Shown here: in pieces, positions 9,624 to 23,200 of the stretch
Layout of the letters: each line of letters opens with the position of its first letter
How positions within the stretch are numbered: the stretch's first letter is position 1
Assembly: GCA_002331385.1 (NCBI GenBank)
Contig: DCYB01000010.1
Span: 124,001 to 188,000, forward strand
Source: Comamonadaceae bacterium UBA2121
GTDB taxonomy: Bacteria; Pseudomonadota; Gammaproteobacteria; Burkholderiales; Burkholderiaceae_C
Length of the DNA: 64,000 nt
Reading direction: 5' to 3'
Made by a program: the position numbers and the translations under genes
The notes under the pieces: generated by a model
Databases searched by the model: none
Told to the model about the DNA's origin: nothing
The model's input: the letters and a program-made list of their open reading frames with translations, nothing else

Positions 9624-11257
9624 AGTTGTGGCAGCTTCGGGCTTCGAACGAGGGATATCAGAGCTCGCACGATGCCCAAGATAGATTATTCAAGCGACGG
9701 CATCAAGAGTCGCCGCTCACCACGGCCAGTTGGGATAGGGCGCTGGCTGATCGGTGGCCCTGCGCGAAAATCCTCAAGTTCTCGCATCTGGATTTGTTTG
9801 AAAAGAGCGTACGTATTCGTACAGGACCCGACACCTACTTGAAGCCCTTCAATGACTTTGACTGCTCGGCTGGCTGGCGAAGGGCGCACACAGAAAATCG
9901 GACAGGCGCATGCCTTGGATGAGTTGACGCTTAGAAATTGCCGATGCGAAGGACTGAAGCGTCGTTTGGGCGCTAAGACATGCTCCGATTTCAGCGTAAT
10001 AAAGAGCGCGTATGTAAAGTGCTCCAAATTATGCATGCCAATTGCCCAATCTGCCTGGAATGCACGGGCTGTCGGCGCCACCGCGAAACAGCGGCTGACC
10101 ATGGTCGCATAGATCTTCTCCTAGCGCCGCGCAATTCGGGGGGTGACTCCGGAATCGTTCTCTGCGTGCGAATTACACCATAGCGAAAGAGCGCAGGAAG
10201 TCCCGATGCTTTGTTGGAGCGACGAGGGTTTGTAGTGTCACATCAATTCCCTCTTGCTTCGGGTCCTTGCGACTGACTACACAACACAGGCAATTTCCAT
10301 TCTCCGGCTTCAGATCTCTCGCTAGATTTTTGCAGCGAACACTCATCTCTATAGGCAGGCAATCCGCGCGTGGATGTTGGGTCCGGACGATTATGTATGT
10401 GATTGAAGCTTACTGACCAAGTGCTCTATCGCTTGGATTTGGTATGACTTTCGATTCGTCAATTCATTATTCTCTGGCGTTTCTTCAGCCTGAAAATATT
10501 TATTTCCTATGTTTAGGAGGAATATTTGCATTTATTGGGGCGAGCGTTTGAAGGGTGGATTGTTAATAGAGTAATTAATTACAAAAAGCAAAGTAATTGT
10601 GAGAATTTTTCCAGATGGGTAATGCGGAGTTTGTTGCTATTGAATCAATGTTTGATGGTTGTTCATATTCAAATTATTTGATTTAAGAATCATTATCCAA
10701 GTATTTTTTCAAAATCGACGGGTGGTTGATCATTGATGGATGATCTCTAATTTCAAAAATCATTGAATAAAACAAATCGCTCGGATAAGAATCACATTTA
10801 GAAAAATACGTATCTAAATCATAAGTTAATGTAACTCATTGATTTATAAGTAATTTTACTAAACGCATGATTTATTTATGCTTTATGAATATTATTAAAG
10901 ACGATGAGTCTTGATATTAATTTTTTATTCTGTGTAAATCTGTTTAATCGTTGTTTTTGGAGGAATTTTTTTCCTTCTTATGAGCACTTTTATCTATCTC
11001 AATTGAATATCTCTGATGCGGCTTACCCTTCGCGGGCATCGTTTGGCGTGGAGGCTACGTCAATGGATGGTTATTTGTAACGGCATGCAAAAAAGGGAGC
11101 AAAACAAGGTAATTGAAAATTTGTCCGGCGAATCGCGTCGCTGGGCATTCGGATCCATTGGAGAGAAGTCAGTGGGCCGACTAATCAGATAAGCAGGGCA
11201 AGTTGCCGTGGATGGGATTTCCGTGGCAGTGCGTCCAACCAAGTATTCAGCGTTATC
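9624..11257. other. Non-coding, strongly AT-rich leader region of the giant adhesin gene
   Basis: About 1.6 kb without a convincing gene. The first part (to about 10440) has mixed composition and short unconvincing open frames on both strands. From about 10440 to 11000 the DNA is very AT-rich, with many A/T runs, in sharp contrast to the GC-rich chromosome around it. It probably holds the promoter and regulator-binding sites of the adhesin gene and would be a natural target for H-NS/MvaT-like silencing; that is inference. No tRNA, CRISPR or insertion-sequence end was recognised. Confidence 0.5.
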
Positions 11258-11267
11258 GGGAGAAAAA

Positions 11268-14200
11268 ATGAGCGCATCTACGCAACCAGTGGATATTTCT
11301 GTTTTGGGCAAAAAAAGTGCTGTTTCAAAGTATGGCGTTGGCCCTGAAATCACTCTCAATGAGCCATCGATTGTTCAAATAGCCATCACACGTGCTGACA
11401 TCCGCGAAATTGGGCGTCAAGGCGACGACCTCATCTTGACCTTGATTGATGGTCAGGTAGTCACGGTCACGGGTTATTTCCAGACTGTGGACGGCCAGCA
11501 AAGCCATGTCGTGCTGCTGGATGAGATGGAGGGCCTGTGGTTGCTCAATACGGGCGAGGTTGAAGAAGATGGGGTGATGCCATTCGGCTTCACGAATCTT
11601 CAATCCATTGACCCATTGCTGGACTCGCAGCCCGCTGAAGAACGCGATGCTGTCCTGGGGGTCTGGCATAGCGCGTTGGCTGGCTTGACGATTGCTGCGA
11701 TTGCTGCAAATCAGTTGTTGGGTGGGCCCGACCCGGTTCCCACAAAGCCTAAGAACGCCACCGTCGACCTCGTGAACGGTGTCGATCCCATCACGGGCAC
11801 GGCAGAACCAGGCATGACCGTGACGGTGATCCTTCCTGACGGCAAGGAATTGGTCACCATCGCTGGCAGTGATGGGCATTACTCGATTCCCAATCCTGGC
11901 CTTTCACACGGCGATGAGATCCAGATCGTGGTGACCAGCCCGGAGGGTGTGGACAGCGATCCGATCACTGCCATCGTCGATGCACTGGCGCCGGACAAGC
12001 CCGTCGTGGAGCCCGTCAACGCGCAGGACGATATCGTTGTGCACGCCGAGCCCGGCTCGAAGGTGACGGTGAAGTTCCCGGATGGCAGCGAGCAGTCGGT
12101 GGAGGCTGATGAAGACGGCAACGCGGTCATCAAGAATCCGGGCTTGGAGGATGGTGACAAACTGACGGTCACAGCGACAGACCCAGCGGGCAATTCCAGC
12201 GAGCCCACTGAAGCCGTGGTCGACGCAGCACCACCGGTACTCACGATTACGGATGACGTATCGGAAATGGTAGGCGTGGACGGGTCAGTGACGTTCACCT
12301 TCACGTTCAATGAAGATGTCGTCGGATTCGACGCCAGCAAGATCAAGGTGACTGGCGGTACGGTGGGCGAGTTCACCGCAGTGAGTGGCTCGGTATACAC
12401 CTTGGTGGTGACGCCGCCCGCGGGCTCAGAAGGAGAAATCACGGTGGAGGTGGCTGAAGGTGCTGCCCATGATGCCGCGAAGAATCCCAGCAAGGCTGCA
12501 GAGGCGACGCAGGCTTATGACACCATTGCGCCGTCGATTGACGCACTGAAGGAATTGGACCTTTGGGATGACGTCGGGCCTGTACAGGGCAAGATCGTCT
12601 CGGGTGACACCACCGACGACAACAAGCCGGAATACAAGGGCAAGGTCGACCCCACGGATGTCACACGGGTACAGGTTCTTGACAATGGCAAGGTCATCGG
12701 TACCGCTGATGTGGCCGCCGACGGGAGTTGGTCATTCGAGCCCAAGCTCCCTCTGGCCGCTGGCCCGCACGTTTTCCAGGTGCGTTTGATGGACGCGGCA
12801 GGTAATCTCAGCGAGACCTCGCCAGAACTGCCATTCACGTTGATCGGCCCGGCACCCGCGGCCCCAGCCATCACCGGTATTTACAACGACGAAGGCGATG
12901 CGCTTCTGAACATCCAACCGGGCATGCCGGCGAATGACGCGACGCCGATGCTCAAGGGCACGGCGACCCCAGGGACAACAATCAAGGTGTACGACGGGGA
13001 CAAACTCGTTGGCAGTACGGAGGTCGATGCCGATGGCATGTGGACTCTCAACACCTCCGAGTTGGCAGATGGCAATCACCAGTTGACAGCAACCGCCACT
13101 GACGGCGCAGGTCAAGTCAGCGAACCCACTGGCGAATATCTCGTCGTGATCGATACGGTGGCTCCGGCCCAGCCCGACATGGTGGAAGCCATTGACAGTG
13201 TTGGCGACAAAATTGGCCCGATCAACGTGGGCGACACCGTTGATGACTGGGCGCCAGAGTTCAAGGGCAAGGGCGACCCGGGAGATACGGTCACCTTGTA
13301 TGACAACGGAAAAATCATTGGATCGACCGTGGTCGGGAAGGATGGCCTGTGGAGCATCACTCCTGCCGATTCGTTGGCGGAGGGGCCACACAGTATCACC
13401 ACGACCTTGACCGATCGCGCCGGGAATACCAGCGAGCCAAGCGAAGCGTTGACGTTTAACGTCGATACATCCGGGGTCGAGCTCGTCGTCAAGCACGTCA
13501 TGGATGACGTCGGATCTATCACCGGTGCAATTCCTAATGGAGGAGTGACCGACGATACGACGCCCACCTTCGAGGGGCGTGCCACGCCAGGGGCAGAGGT
13601 CCGCATTCTCGAAGGCGACAAGGAAATCGCCAGCGCGAAGGCGGATGATCAAGGTAACTGGAGCATCACGCTGCCCGAGCAGCCTGAGGGTGAGCATCAC
13701 TACACGGTGGTTGCGTTGAGCGTAGCGGGCAATGAAGTGAAGGAGCCGTTCAGCCTCACCGTGGATACAACGCCTTCCAGCGTGCCAAGCATTGGGTCCG
13801 TGTTGGATGACGTCGGCTCCAAACAGGGTGAACTGCAGAGCGGTGATACCACCGACGACACCACGCCACAACTCAAGGGCAAGGGTACGCCGGGCGACAC
13901 GATCAACATCTATGACAACGGAGAGCTTGTCGACAGCACGATCGTGGACGGCGACGGAAACTGGTCCTACACGATCCACCCAGCGTTGACGCACGAAGGT
14001 GAGCATGAGTTCACGACCTCCAGTGTAGACGCAGCGGGCAATGAAAGTGACCGCAGTCCAGGCTTCACGATCCAGCTGGACGTCACTCCGCCGGACGTCA
14101 GTGGCGTGGTGGTCGACGTCGACGACGTCACCGAAGACAACGTCCTCAATGCCAAGGAGTCGCAGTCGGATGTGACGCTCACGGGCAGCTTGTCGGAGGT

Positions 14201-17200
14201 CCCGGACGATGTGACGGACACCCAGATTGTGGTGACCGTGAATGGTGTTGATTACAAGGCCACGATCGATGGGGATCGTTGGAGCGTGGATGTCCCTGGC
14301 AGCGGCTTGCTGGCCGACTCCGATCAGCAGATCGATGTCGTCGCAAGTTTCTCCGACGCGGCAGGCAATGCCGCGCAAAAGGTGCTGGACAAGGGCTACG
14401 ACATCGACGTGACGCCGCCCAATCTGGATGAGCTCCTCTTCGAATATCGCCTCATGGACGACGTGGGCGAGAAGCAAGGCGAGATTCTCAATGGCGACAT
14501 CACCGACGACAGCAAGCCGCGTTACATCGGTAAGACCGATCCGCAGGAGGTAGCAACCGTCGAAGTGCTGAACAAGGGCGTCGTCATTGGCGTTGCCAAG
14601 GTGGAGCCCGATGGAACATGGTGGGTGGAGCCGAACTCTCCTCTGGCCGCGGGCCCACACAGCTTCCAGTTGCGTGCCATTGATGCAGCGGGCAACGAAA
14701 GTTTGCTGACCAAACCATTGGAGTTCACCGTTCTGGGGGCTGCACCTCAGGCGCCATCGATTACCGGTGTGTACGACGACAACGATGGCAACATTCAACC
14801 GCACCAGCCGACCAAGGATTCCACGCCGACACTGAAGGGGACGGCTGCACTTGGAACCATCGTCAAGGTGTATGACGGGGACACTCTGGTCGGTAGCGCA
14901 GAAGTGGATGGAAAGGGCAATTGGAGCATCAGTACCGATGTCCTGAAGGATGGCCTGCACGAACTCACCGCCACAGCCACCGACGGCGCAGGGCAAGTGA
15001 GCGAGCGCACCGGAATCTATCCGGTATTGGTCGACACGTTGGCTCCTGAACGACCCGACATGATCGAGGCCTATGACCACGTGGGTGACAAGACGGGCCT
15101 GATCGCTGCTGGCGATACCGTGGACGACTGGGCTCCCGAACTCAAGGGCAAGGGAGAAGTCGGGGCAACGGTCACGATCACTGACAATGGCAAGGTCATC
15201 GGAACCACCGTCGTTGGCGCAGACGGAACGTGGAGCCTCAAGCCAGCGCAGGCGTTGGGAGAGGGCGCGCACAGCATCTCCGTGACGCTGACCGACAAGG
15301 CTGGCAACACCAGCGAATCCAGTGATCCCCTGACTTTCACCGTGGATACCAGCGGGCTGGAGCTGGTGATCGTCGAGGTGCTCGATGACGTCGGCACGAT
15401 CCGCACACCGATCAGCGATGGTGGTGCCACCGACGACACCACGCCCACATTTGTGGGACGGGCGACACCCGGTGCAACGGTGTCGATCTATGAGTCAGGC
15501 ACGCTCATCAAGAGTGTCAAGTCTGATGGCAGCGGTCATTGGTCCATTGAACTTCCGGCCCAAAGTGAAGGCTCTCACAGCTACACCGTGAAGGCCGAAA
15601 GCGCTTCTGGCAATGTGTCCGAAGTGCCGTACACGTTGACGATCGATACCACGCCTTCGACGATTCCGGTCATCACGGAAATTCACGACAGCGTGGGTTC
15701 GGTGCAAACACCGATTACGAATGGCGGCGTGACCGACGACACCACCCCGGAACTGTTCGGCAAGGGCACTGCCGGTGACACCATCAATGTGTACGACAAC
15801 GGCAGCTACGTTGGCAGCACGGTAGTCGACCAGAATGGTGAGTGGAACTACGTGGTGCATCCCGCACTCACGAACGAGGGCGAACACAAGCTGACAGCAA
15901 CCAGTGTCGACGCCGTAGGCAACGAAAGCGCACACAGCGACGGCTTCGTTATCCAGCTGGACGTGACGCCGCCGGACCTGAGTGGGACGCAGTTGATCGT
16001 GAATAACATCACGGACGACAACGTTCTCAATGCCGCAGAACTGCAAGGTGAGATCACCATCAGCGGCCAAATCCTGGACGTTCCTTCGGACGTGGTCAAC
16101 AGCAAGGTCGTTGTATCGATCAACGGCAACAAGCATGTGGCCGAGATCGTTGGCGATACATGGCAAGTCACCGCTCCCGGATCGGAGTTGGCTGCCGCAT
16201 CATCCGTCGAGGTGACCGCTTCGTTTGGAGACCTCGCTGGCAACGTGGCGCAGTTGCAGTCCACGAAGCCCTATGACATCAGCCAGCTTCCGCCTGATGC
16301 ATCGACGCTCTATGACATCGTCCTCTGGGATGACGTGGAACCCAAGATCGGTGAGATCAATGCCGGTGACCTGACCAATGACAGCAAGCCGGAGTATCGC
16401 GGCAAGGCTGAAATCGGGAAGGTGGCGTTTGTCGAAATTCTGGACAACCATGTCGTCATCGGGAAGGTGCCAGTGGCGCCAGATGGCACCTGGTCCTTCG
16501 AGCCAGAACTGCCGTTGCAGCAAGGCGAGCACAGCTTTACCGCCCGCCCCGTCGACGCGTCCAACAACGTTGGCCCTGAAACCAGTGCACTGCCCTTTGG
16601 CGTAGTGAGCGTCAAGCCTCAAGCTCCATCCATCACGGGCGTCTACGACGATGCGGGCGGCAACATCCAGCCTGATGTTCCGACCAAGGACTCCACGCCC
16701 ACCATCAAGGGCACGGCAGCGCCCGGAACGGATGTGGAAGTTCGCGACGGCAATAACAAGCTTATTGGCTCCGCGACCGTGAACAGCAAGGGCGAGTGGG
16801 AGATGACAGTGTCGTCCCTGGACGATGGTGTCAATGATCTGACTGCTGTTGCCGTCGATGGCGCAGGGCAGGTCAGCGACCCGACCAGTTACTCGCTCAT
16901 CGTGGATACGATTGCGCCGGACAAGCCCAGCATCCTCGATGCCATTGACGATATCGGTGACACCCAAGGTCCGATTGGTTCTGGCGGCATTACCGATGAC
17001 GCACGTCCGGAATTCAAGGGTAAGGGCGAGGCGGGAGCCGTCGTCACTGTCTTCGATAACGGGGAAATCATCGGGACGACGACGGTCGACGCATCCGGCG
17101 AGTGGGCATTCAGCCCCGCCAAGGCGCTCACCGATGGGGCGCACTCCATCACGGCGACGTTGACCGACAGGGCGGGTAATACCAGCGCTCCAAGCAGTCC

Positions 17201-20200
17201 GTTTGATGTGGAAGTGGATACGCGCAATCTTGAGCTCGTTATCACCGAAGTTCAAGACGACCACGGAACGATTCGCACGCCGATCAGTGACAACGGGGCG
17301 ACGGACGACACGACACCCACCTTTGTGGGGCTGGCCACGGCTGGCGCCAAGGTCACGATCTACGAAGGCGGGACCGAAGTCGCGAGTACCACCGCTGATC
17401 TGGATGGCCATTGGAGCATCGAACTGCCGGTCCAGTCCGAGGGCTTGCACAAGTATTCAATCAAGGCGTTGAGCTCGTCAGGCAATACGGCGGAAGAGTC
17501 GTTCACGCTGACCGTGGACACCACACCATCCAGCATCCCGACGATTGGTTCCGTGCATGACAACGTGGGTTCGATTCAGAAGGATCTGAGTCCGGGAGAC
17601 ACCACGGACGACACGACACCGGCATTGACAGGAACTGGAACACCCGGTGACTCCGTCAACATCTACGACAACGGCACCAAGATCGGTACAGCAACGGTAG
17701 GCCCGGATGGCAAGTGGGACTACACGGTGCATCCGGCCATGACGACCGAGGGCGAGCACAAGCTCACGGTAACGAGCGTGGACGCGGTGGGTAACGAAAG
17801 CGCGCACAGCGATGGCTTCATCATCCATCTGGATGTCACACCTCCTGATGTTTCCGGCGTCCAGATCGTGGTGAATGGGGTCACGGATGACAACATCATC
17901 AATGCCGCTGAATCGCAAGGTCAGATCGAGCTGACCGGTAGCCTGCAAGGACTGCCACCAGATGTCGCCGAAAGTCTGGTCACGATCACGATCGATGGAA
18001 CCAAGCATGAAGCGCAGGTTATCGGTGATGCATGGAGTGTCACCGTGCCTGGCAGTGCACTGGCGTCCAATCCGTCCGGAAAGTTCGACGTCACAGTCGA
18101 GCTCAGCGATGCGGCGGGCAATAGTGCCGACTTGTCTACGAGCAAGGACTATGGCGTGATGACCGAGCTGCCTACAGCGGGCGACATCACCGCTCTTCTC
18201 CTGTGGGACGACGTCGCCCCGGTCGAAGGTGAAATCGTGGACGGCAGCGCTACGGACGACAGGGTGCCCACTTACAGTGGCAAGGCCGATCCAGCCAAAA
18301 TCGCCAAGGTGGAAATCCTTGATCACGGCAAGGTGATCGGCTTCGCGGAAGTCAAACCCGACGGGACTTGGAGCTTTGAGCCGGGACAGGAGCTCGTTGG
18401 TGGAATGCACGAATTCCAGGCAAGGCCCGTTGACGTCGCTGGCAACGTGGGGTCGGCCACACCATCCGTGAGCTTCGATGTACTTGTCACGCTGCCACAA
18501 CCTCCGACCATCGGAGGGCTTGAGGACAAGGAGGATCTCAACACGGATGGCGGCGGAGATCACTCTCCTGGCCTGCCGCCTGCGCCTCCGCCGCCCCTCG
18601 TTCCGCCCACGCAACCAAAGCCACAGGTGCCGGAAACACAAGAGCCTGAAGCTCCGGTAGAGCCGGAAGAGCCACAGGTTCCTATCGAGCCCGAGCAGCC
18701 TGCTGAACCACAAATCCCCGTGGAGCCCCAGCAGCCTGAACAGCCAGAACTTCCGCTACTGCCTGAAGAGGAGGAAGAGCCAGAGGATGTGATTCCGCAG
18801 GATCCGCCCACTGGAAACATACCTGAGCTAGTACCGGATGGATCTGAGGACGACGAGGAGAACGAGCAGTTGCTGCTTGAGCCAGAGGCCAGCGAGCCGC
18901 CTGTTCTCAATGATGAAGAAATCAACATGGATTTACTAACGCAAGCCAAAATGGCAAAGGAGTTTGACAATATGGGAGCGTATTCCGATAACGCGCGATC
19001 GACACCTACGCTGGTGACGAGGGATACCACGCCAACGCTGAAGGGAACAGCAACGCCCGGCACGTTGGTCACGCTGTACGATATCCTTGACAGCGGTGAA
19101 TGGATCAAGGTGGGGAGTTTCACTGCCAGCGCTCAGGGAACGTGGAGCATTACGACCACGCTGCTTTCCGAGAGCATGCACAATTTCATTGCCACCTCCA
19201 CGGATGCGGCAGGGCAAGTCAGTGCACCCTCGGTGGAGTTCAAGCTTCTGGTGGACATCACTCCCCCGGAGCGTCCTGGAGTTCCGCAAGTAGAGGACAA
19301 CTCGGGAGATGTCGTGGGCACCGTCGTGAATGGTGGTGTCACCGATGAAACCCAGCCGCTCATTCGCGGACAGGGCGAAGCAGGTGCGAAGGTCAAGATT
19401 TTCGACAATGGCCAATTGATCGGAAACACCGTCGCCGACAGCGAAGGCAACTGGAGCTATCAACCAGCGACTCCGCTCACGGATGGCGAACACAGCATCA
19501 CGGCGACGCTGACAGATTCCGCTGGCAACGTCAGTGCGGCCAGCGATCCGATGAAATTCACATTGGATACCACCGCCGTGCAGTTGAAGATCACTGAAGT
19601 GATCGATGACGTGGGTGAAGTGACCGGCACGCTTGCCAATGGTGCAGCGACAGACGACGCTACTCCTACATTCAAGGGCGAAGCCACTGCAGGCTCCACC
19701 GTCACGATCTACGAAGACGGCAAGGTGGTTGCCTCTGGAACGGCGGACGCCAAGGGCCTGTGGGAAATCGAGCTCCCCGTTCAGACGGATGGCAAGCACG
19801 CATACACAGTCAAGGCAGTGAATGCGGCTGGCAACGAAGTGACCGCCGAATACCAACTGGAGGTGGACACGGTTGCATCCAGTGCCCCTGTGATCGAGGG
19901 TGCTCGCGACAATGTCGGTCCGGAACAGGGCGATCTGGTAAGCGCCAGCATCACCGATGACGCAACGCCTGAGCTGTTCGGCAAGGCTGCAGCTGGAGAA
20001 ACTGTCCGTATCCATGTGAATGGCACGCAAGTGGACGCTGTTACGGCTGATGCATCCGGTCAGTGGACTTGCACGGTGGATCTTGCGCCATTTGGTGACG
20101 GTAAACATCAACTGACAGCGACCAGCGTAGACGCAGTTGGCAACGTCAGTGCACCGAGTGCGGCGTTTGAACTCACACTGGATACCGCAGCGCCAGATGT

Positions 20201-23200
20201 GACCAACGCCAACCTGACGATCAACAATGTGACCGAGGACAACATCGTCAACCAGGCAGAGTCCCAGGGCGATATCACCTTGACCGGTAAGCTCACAGGA
20301 GTTCCCGCGGATGCCCGCGATACGTCCATCATCGTCTCTGTCAATGGCCAAGATTACAAGGCGACACTTGACGGCACCCTCTGGAGTGTGGCGGTCCCGG
20401 GCAAGGCGCTGATCGACGATCCAGATTTGACCGTGGACGTGACAGCCAACTTCCAGGACGAAGCCGGCAACATCGGCAAGCTCAACGTCAGCAAGACCTA
20501 TGAGACCAAGGCTGAGCCACCAGCGGTGGGCAGCGTGTACGACATATCCTTGATTGATGATGTTGGTCTGATCCAGGGCCCTATCTCGGAAGGCGCTATT
20601 ACAGACGATCGCGAGCCAACGTACATTGGCAAGGCTGACCACCCAGAGGTAGCCAAGGTCGAGGTGCTTGATGGTGGCGTGGTGGTTGGCGTCGTTGACG
20701 TCAAGAGCGATGGCTCGTGGAGTTTCGAGCCTGCCACATCGCTGCACAGTGGCAAGCACAGCTTCCAGGCTCGCCCCATTGACTACGCTGGTAACGTGGG
20801 AACACCATCGACACCGTTGAGTTTTGAAGTCGCGGGCGCTGCCCCGACGCCACCGTTCATCTCCGGACTCGATGATGACGGCGCACTGGATGCAGCCGTT
20901 GCGACGTTCGCGGCGCAGGATTGGAAGGCGCAGCCGTTTGCTGCTGAAACCCGTGCTGGCGGTGAGCCGGACATCATCACCAACAAGGTCACGCCAACCC
21001 TCAAGGGAACCGCGACCCCGCACACCATCGTCAAGGTATACGACATGTTGTCTGCCACGGACTGGGTGCTCATGGGGACGACGACGGCGGATGCTTCGGG
21101 CAACTGGAGCCTCGTCACGCTCGAGCTGAGCGAGGGCATGCACAACTTCATCGCCACGTCGACTGACGAAGCGGGACAGGTGAGTGGGCCATCGTTCGAG
21201 TTCAACGTGCTGGTGGACATCACCGCGCCTGTCAGTCCGGAAATTTCCGAAATCTATGACGACGTGGGCAGCGTGACCGGGCCGGTTCCGGATGGTGGAA
21301 GCACTGACGACAAGCTGCCTACCATCAGCGGACAGGGTGAAGCCGGTGCCAAGGTGACGGTGTATGACAATGGTGTGGTCATCGGTACAGCAACCGTTGA
21401 CGCATCAGGTCAGTGGAGCATGGAGCCGACAAAGGAGTTGGCCGAAGGCGCACACGCCATTACCGTCAAGCAGACCGACAAGGCGGGCAACGTCAGCGTA
21501 GAAAGCGATGTCACACATTTCACCGTGGACTCCATCGCTCCTGCGTTGACCAGCTCGATCTTCTACTACGACAACGTGGGCGAAAAGCAAGGCCAGTTCG
21601 GCTCGGGTACGACAACGGATGACCGTACACCTACGCTGTTCGGCTCGTTGATGGGCGGGCTGGATGCCGGTGACCAAGTCGTCGTGTATGACGGCTCCAC
21701 ATTGCTTGGTACAGCCTTTGTCAGTGGCAATGACTGGCGCTTCGATCTCCCCGAGGCATTGCTGGATGGCACCTACCATGAGTTCTCTGTGCGTGTGCGA
21801 GATGCCGCAGGCAACGAAGGAACGGCCGCCAGCCTTGCATTGAATGTGGCCCTCGCGATCGGCGTGACCGAGCAGACAACCACGGACACCACTCCGATCA
21901 TTGCAGGAACAATCAGCGCAGAGATTCTTCCTGATGAGCACGTGGAAGTGACCATCAACGGCGTGACCTACAGCTCTGTCGATGGAGCGGTGGCTGTGGA
22001 CGTTGCGAGCGGAACCTGGTACGTCCAGATTCCGAACGAGAGCGAACTGGGCTATGGCCGCTATGAAGTCTCGACCCAACTGGTCAGTGACACAGGCGAC
22101 GTCGCACTGAGCGGATCGGGCGTGGTCACGATCGAGCCACCGGTGAAGAGCGAAGTCGATACCAACTGGGCGTACGCCGCAGGTGAGACCACGAACAACA
22201 CCATGCTCGTTGGCCTCAATGACGACGGACTGTGGACCATCGGCGCGAACCGCCAGATCTACAGCAGCACTGATGTGTCAGACTACAACGCCAGCATGCT
22301 GGTGGGTATTCCCAAGCAGAAGGTGGACCGAACAGTCGTCAGCATGACCGCCGCTGACTTCGATCGTAACGGCACGGCCGACGTGTTTGGAACAGAGTCC
22401 AGATCCGATGGCAACTACCAGATCATGTGGCGCAATACCGGCAACGGTTATGCCGCTGAGCAGTTGTCGACTGGATGCGAGACGTTGTACTGGGGTGGCG
22501 TGATTGCCTATGACAAGACGGGAGACGGATATCTCGACCTTGCCTACGGTGACCGCTATGGCAACTCGGTGACCTACATCTCCAACGACCGCGGAACGCT
22601 GACACCAGACGGCGGGAAGAAGGGCAATGCGGGGATGAAGTCGAGCAAGCAGGACAGCTACGGAGAACTCTCTGCAGTGGACCTGAACGGTGATGGTGCC
22701 GTGGATATCGTGCGCCACGACTCGGCTCAAGGCAAGTACGCGCTCTCTGTCATCAACAACAACGGCATGGGCGATCTCACACCGGGCCAGTCCATTGCCA
22801 ATGTGTTCTACAAGAACGAGAAGAACAGCGTGACCACCGCGTCCATGACCTGGGCGGACTTCAACGGTGATGGCTACATGGATCTCTACTTGGCCACCGG
22901 CCGTACGCACGCTAACGGCGTCATCTACTACAACGATGGCGCTGGCAACCTGCGCACCCAAGCCGCTGCGGTCGAGACTCCAAGCACCTCCATTGCATCT
23001 GCTGGTTTCCTGTCTGCCGCAGTGGACTGGAACCACGATGGCCGCATGGACGTGATCAAGCTCAGCCCGTATGGAACGATGCAAACCGCCAAGCTGTTCC
23101 TGAACAACGAGGCCACCATGTGGACAACGAAGCTGCTCTCGGCTTCCATCTCCAATGCGACCGGCCTTGCGACTCTCGACTACAACTGGGACGGTGCGCG

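Noticed and set aside
9686..10102. A 138-codon minus-strand open frame in the region behind the tRNA.
   Set aside because: No recognised domain, no ribosome binding site, and composition unlike a coding gene; overlaps other equally poor frames.
11208..11267. A longer N-terminus for the adhesin (20 extra residues).
   Set aside because: No ribosome binding site, whereas GGGAG precedes the ATG at 11268 and the BapA-like domain begins there.
12561..22140. Repeat array considered as tandem DNA repeats or a CRISPR-like structure.
   Set aside because: The repeats are long, coding, in frame and diverged at base level; there are no short identical repeats with spacers.
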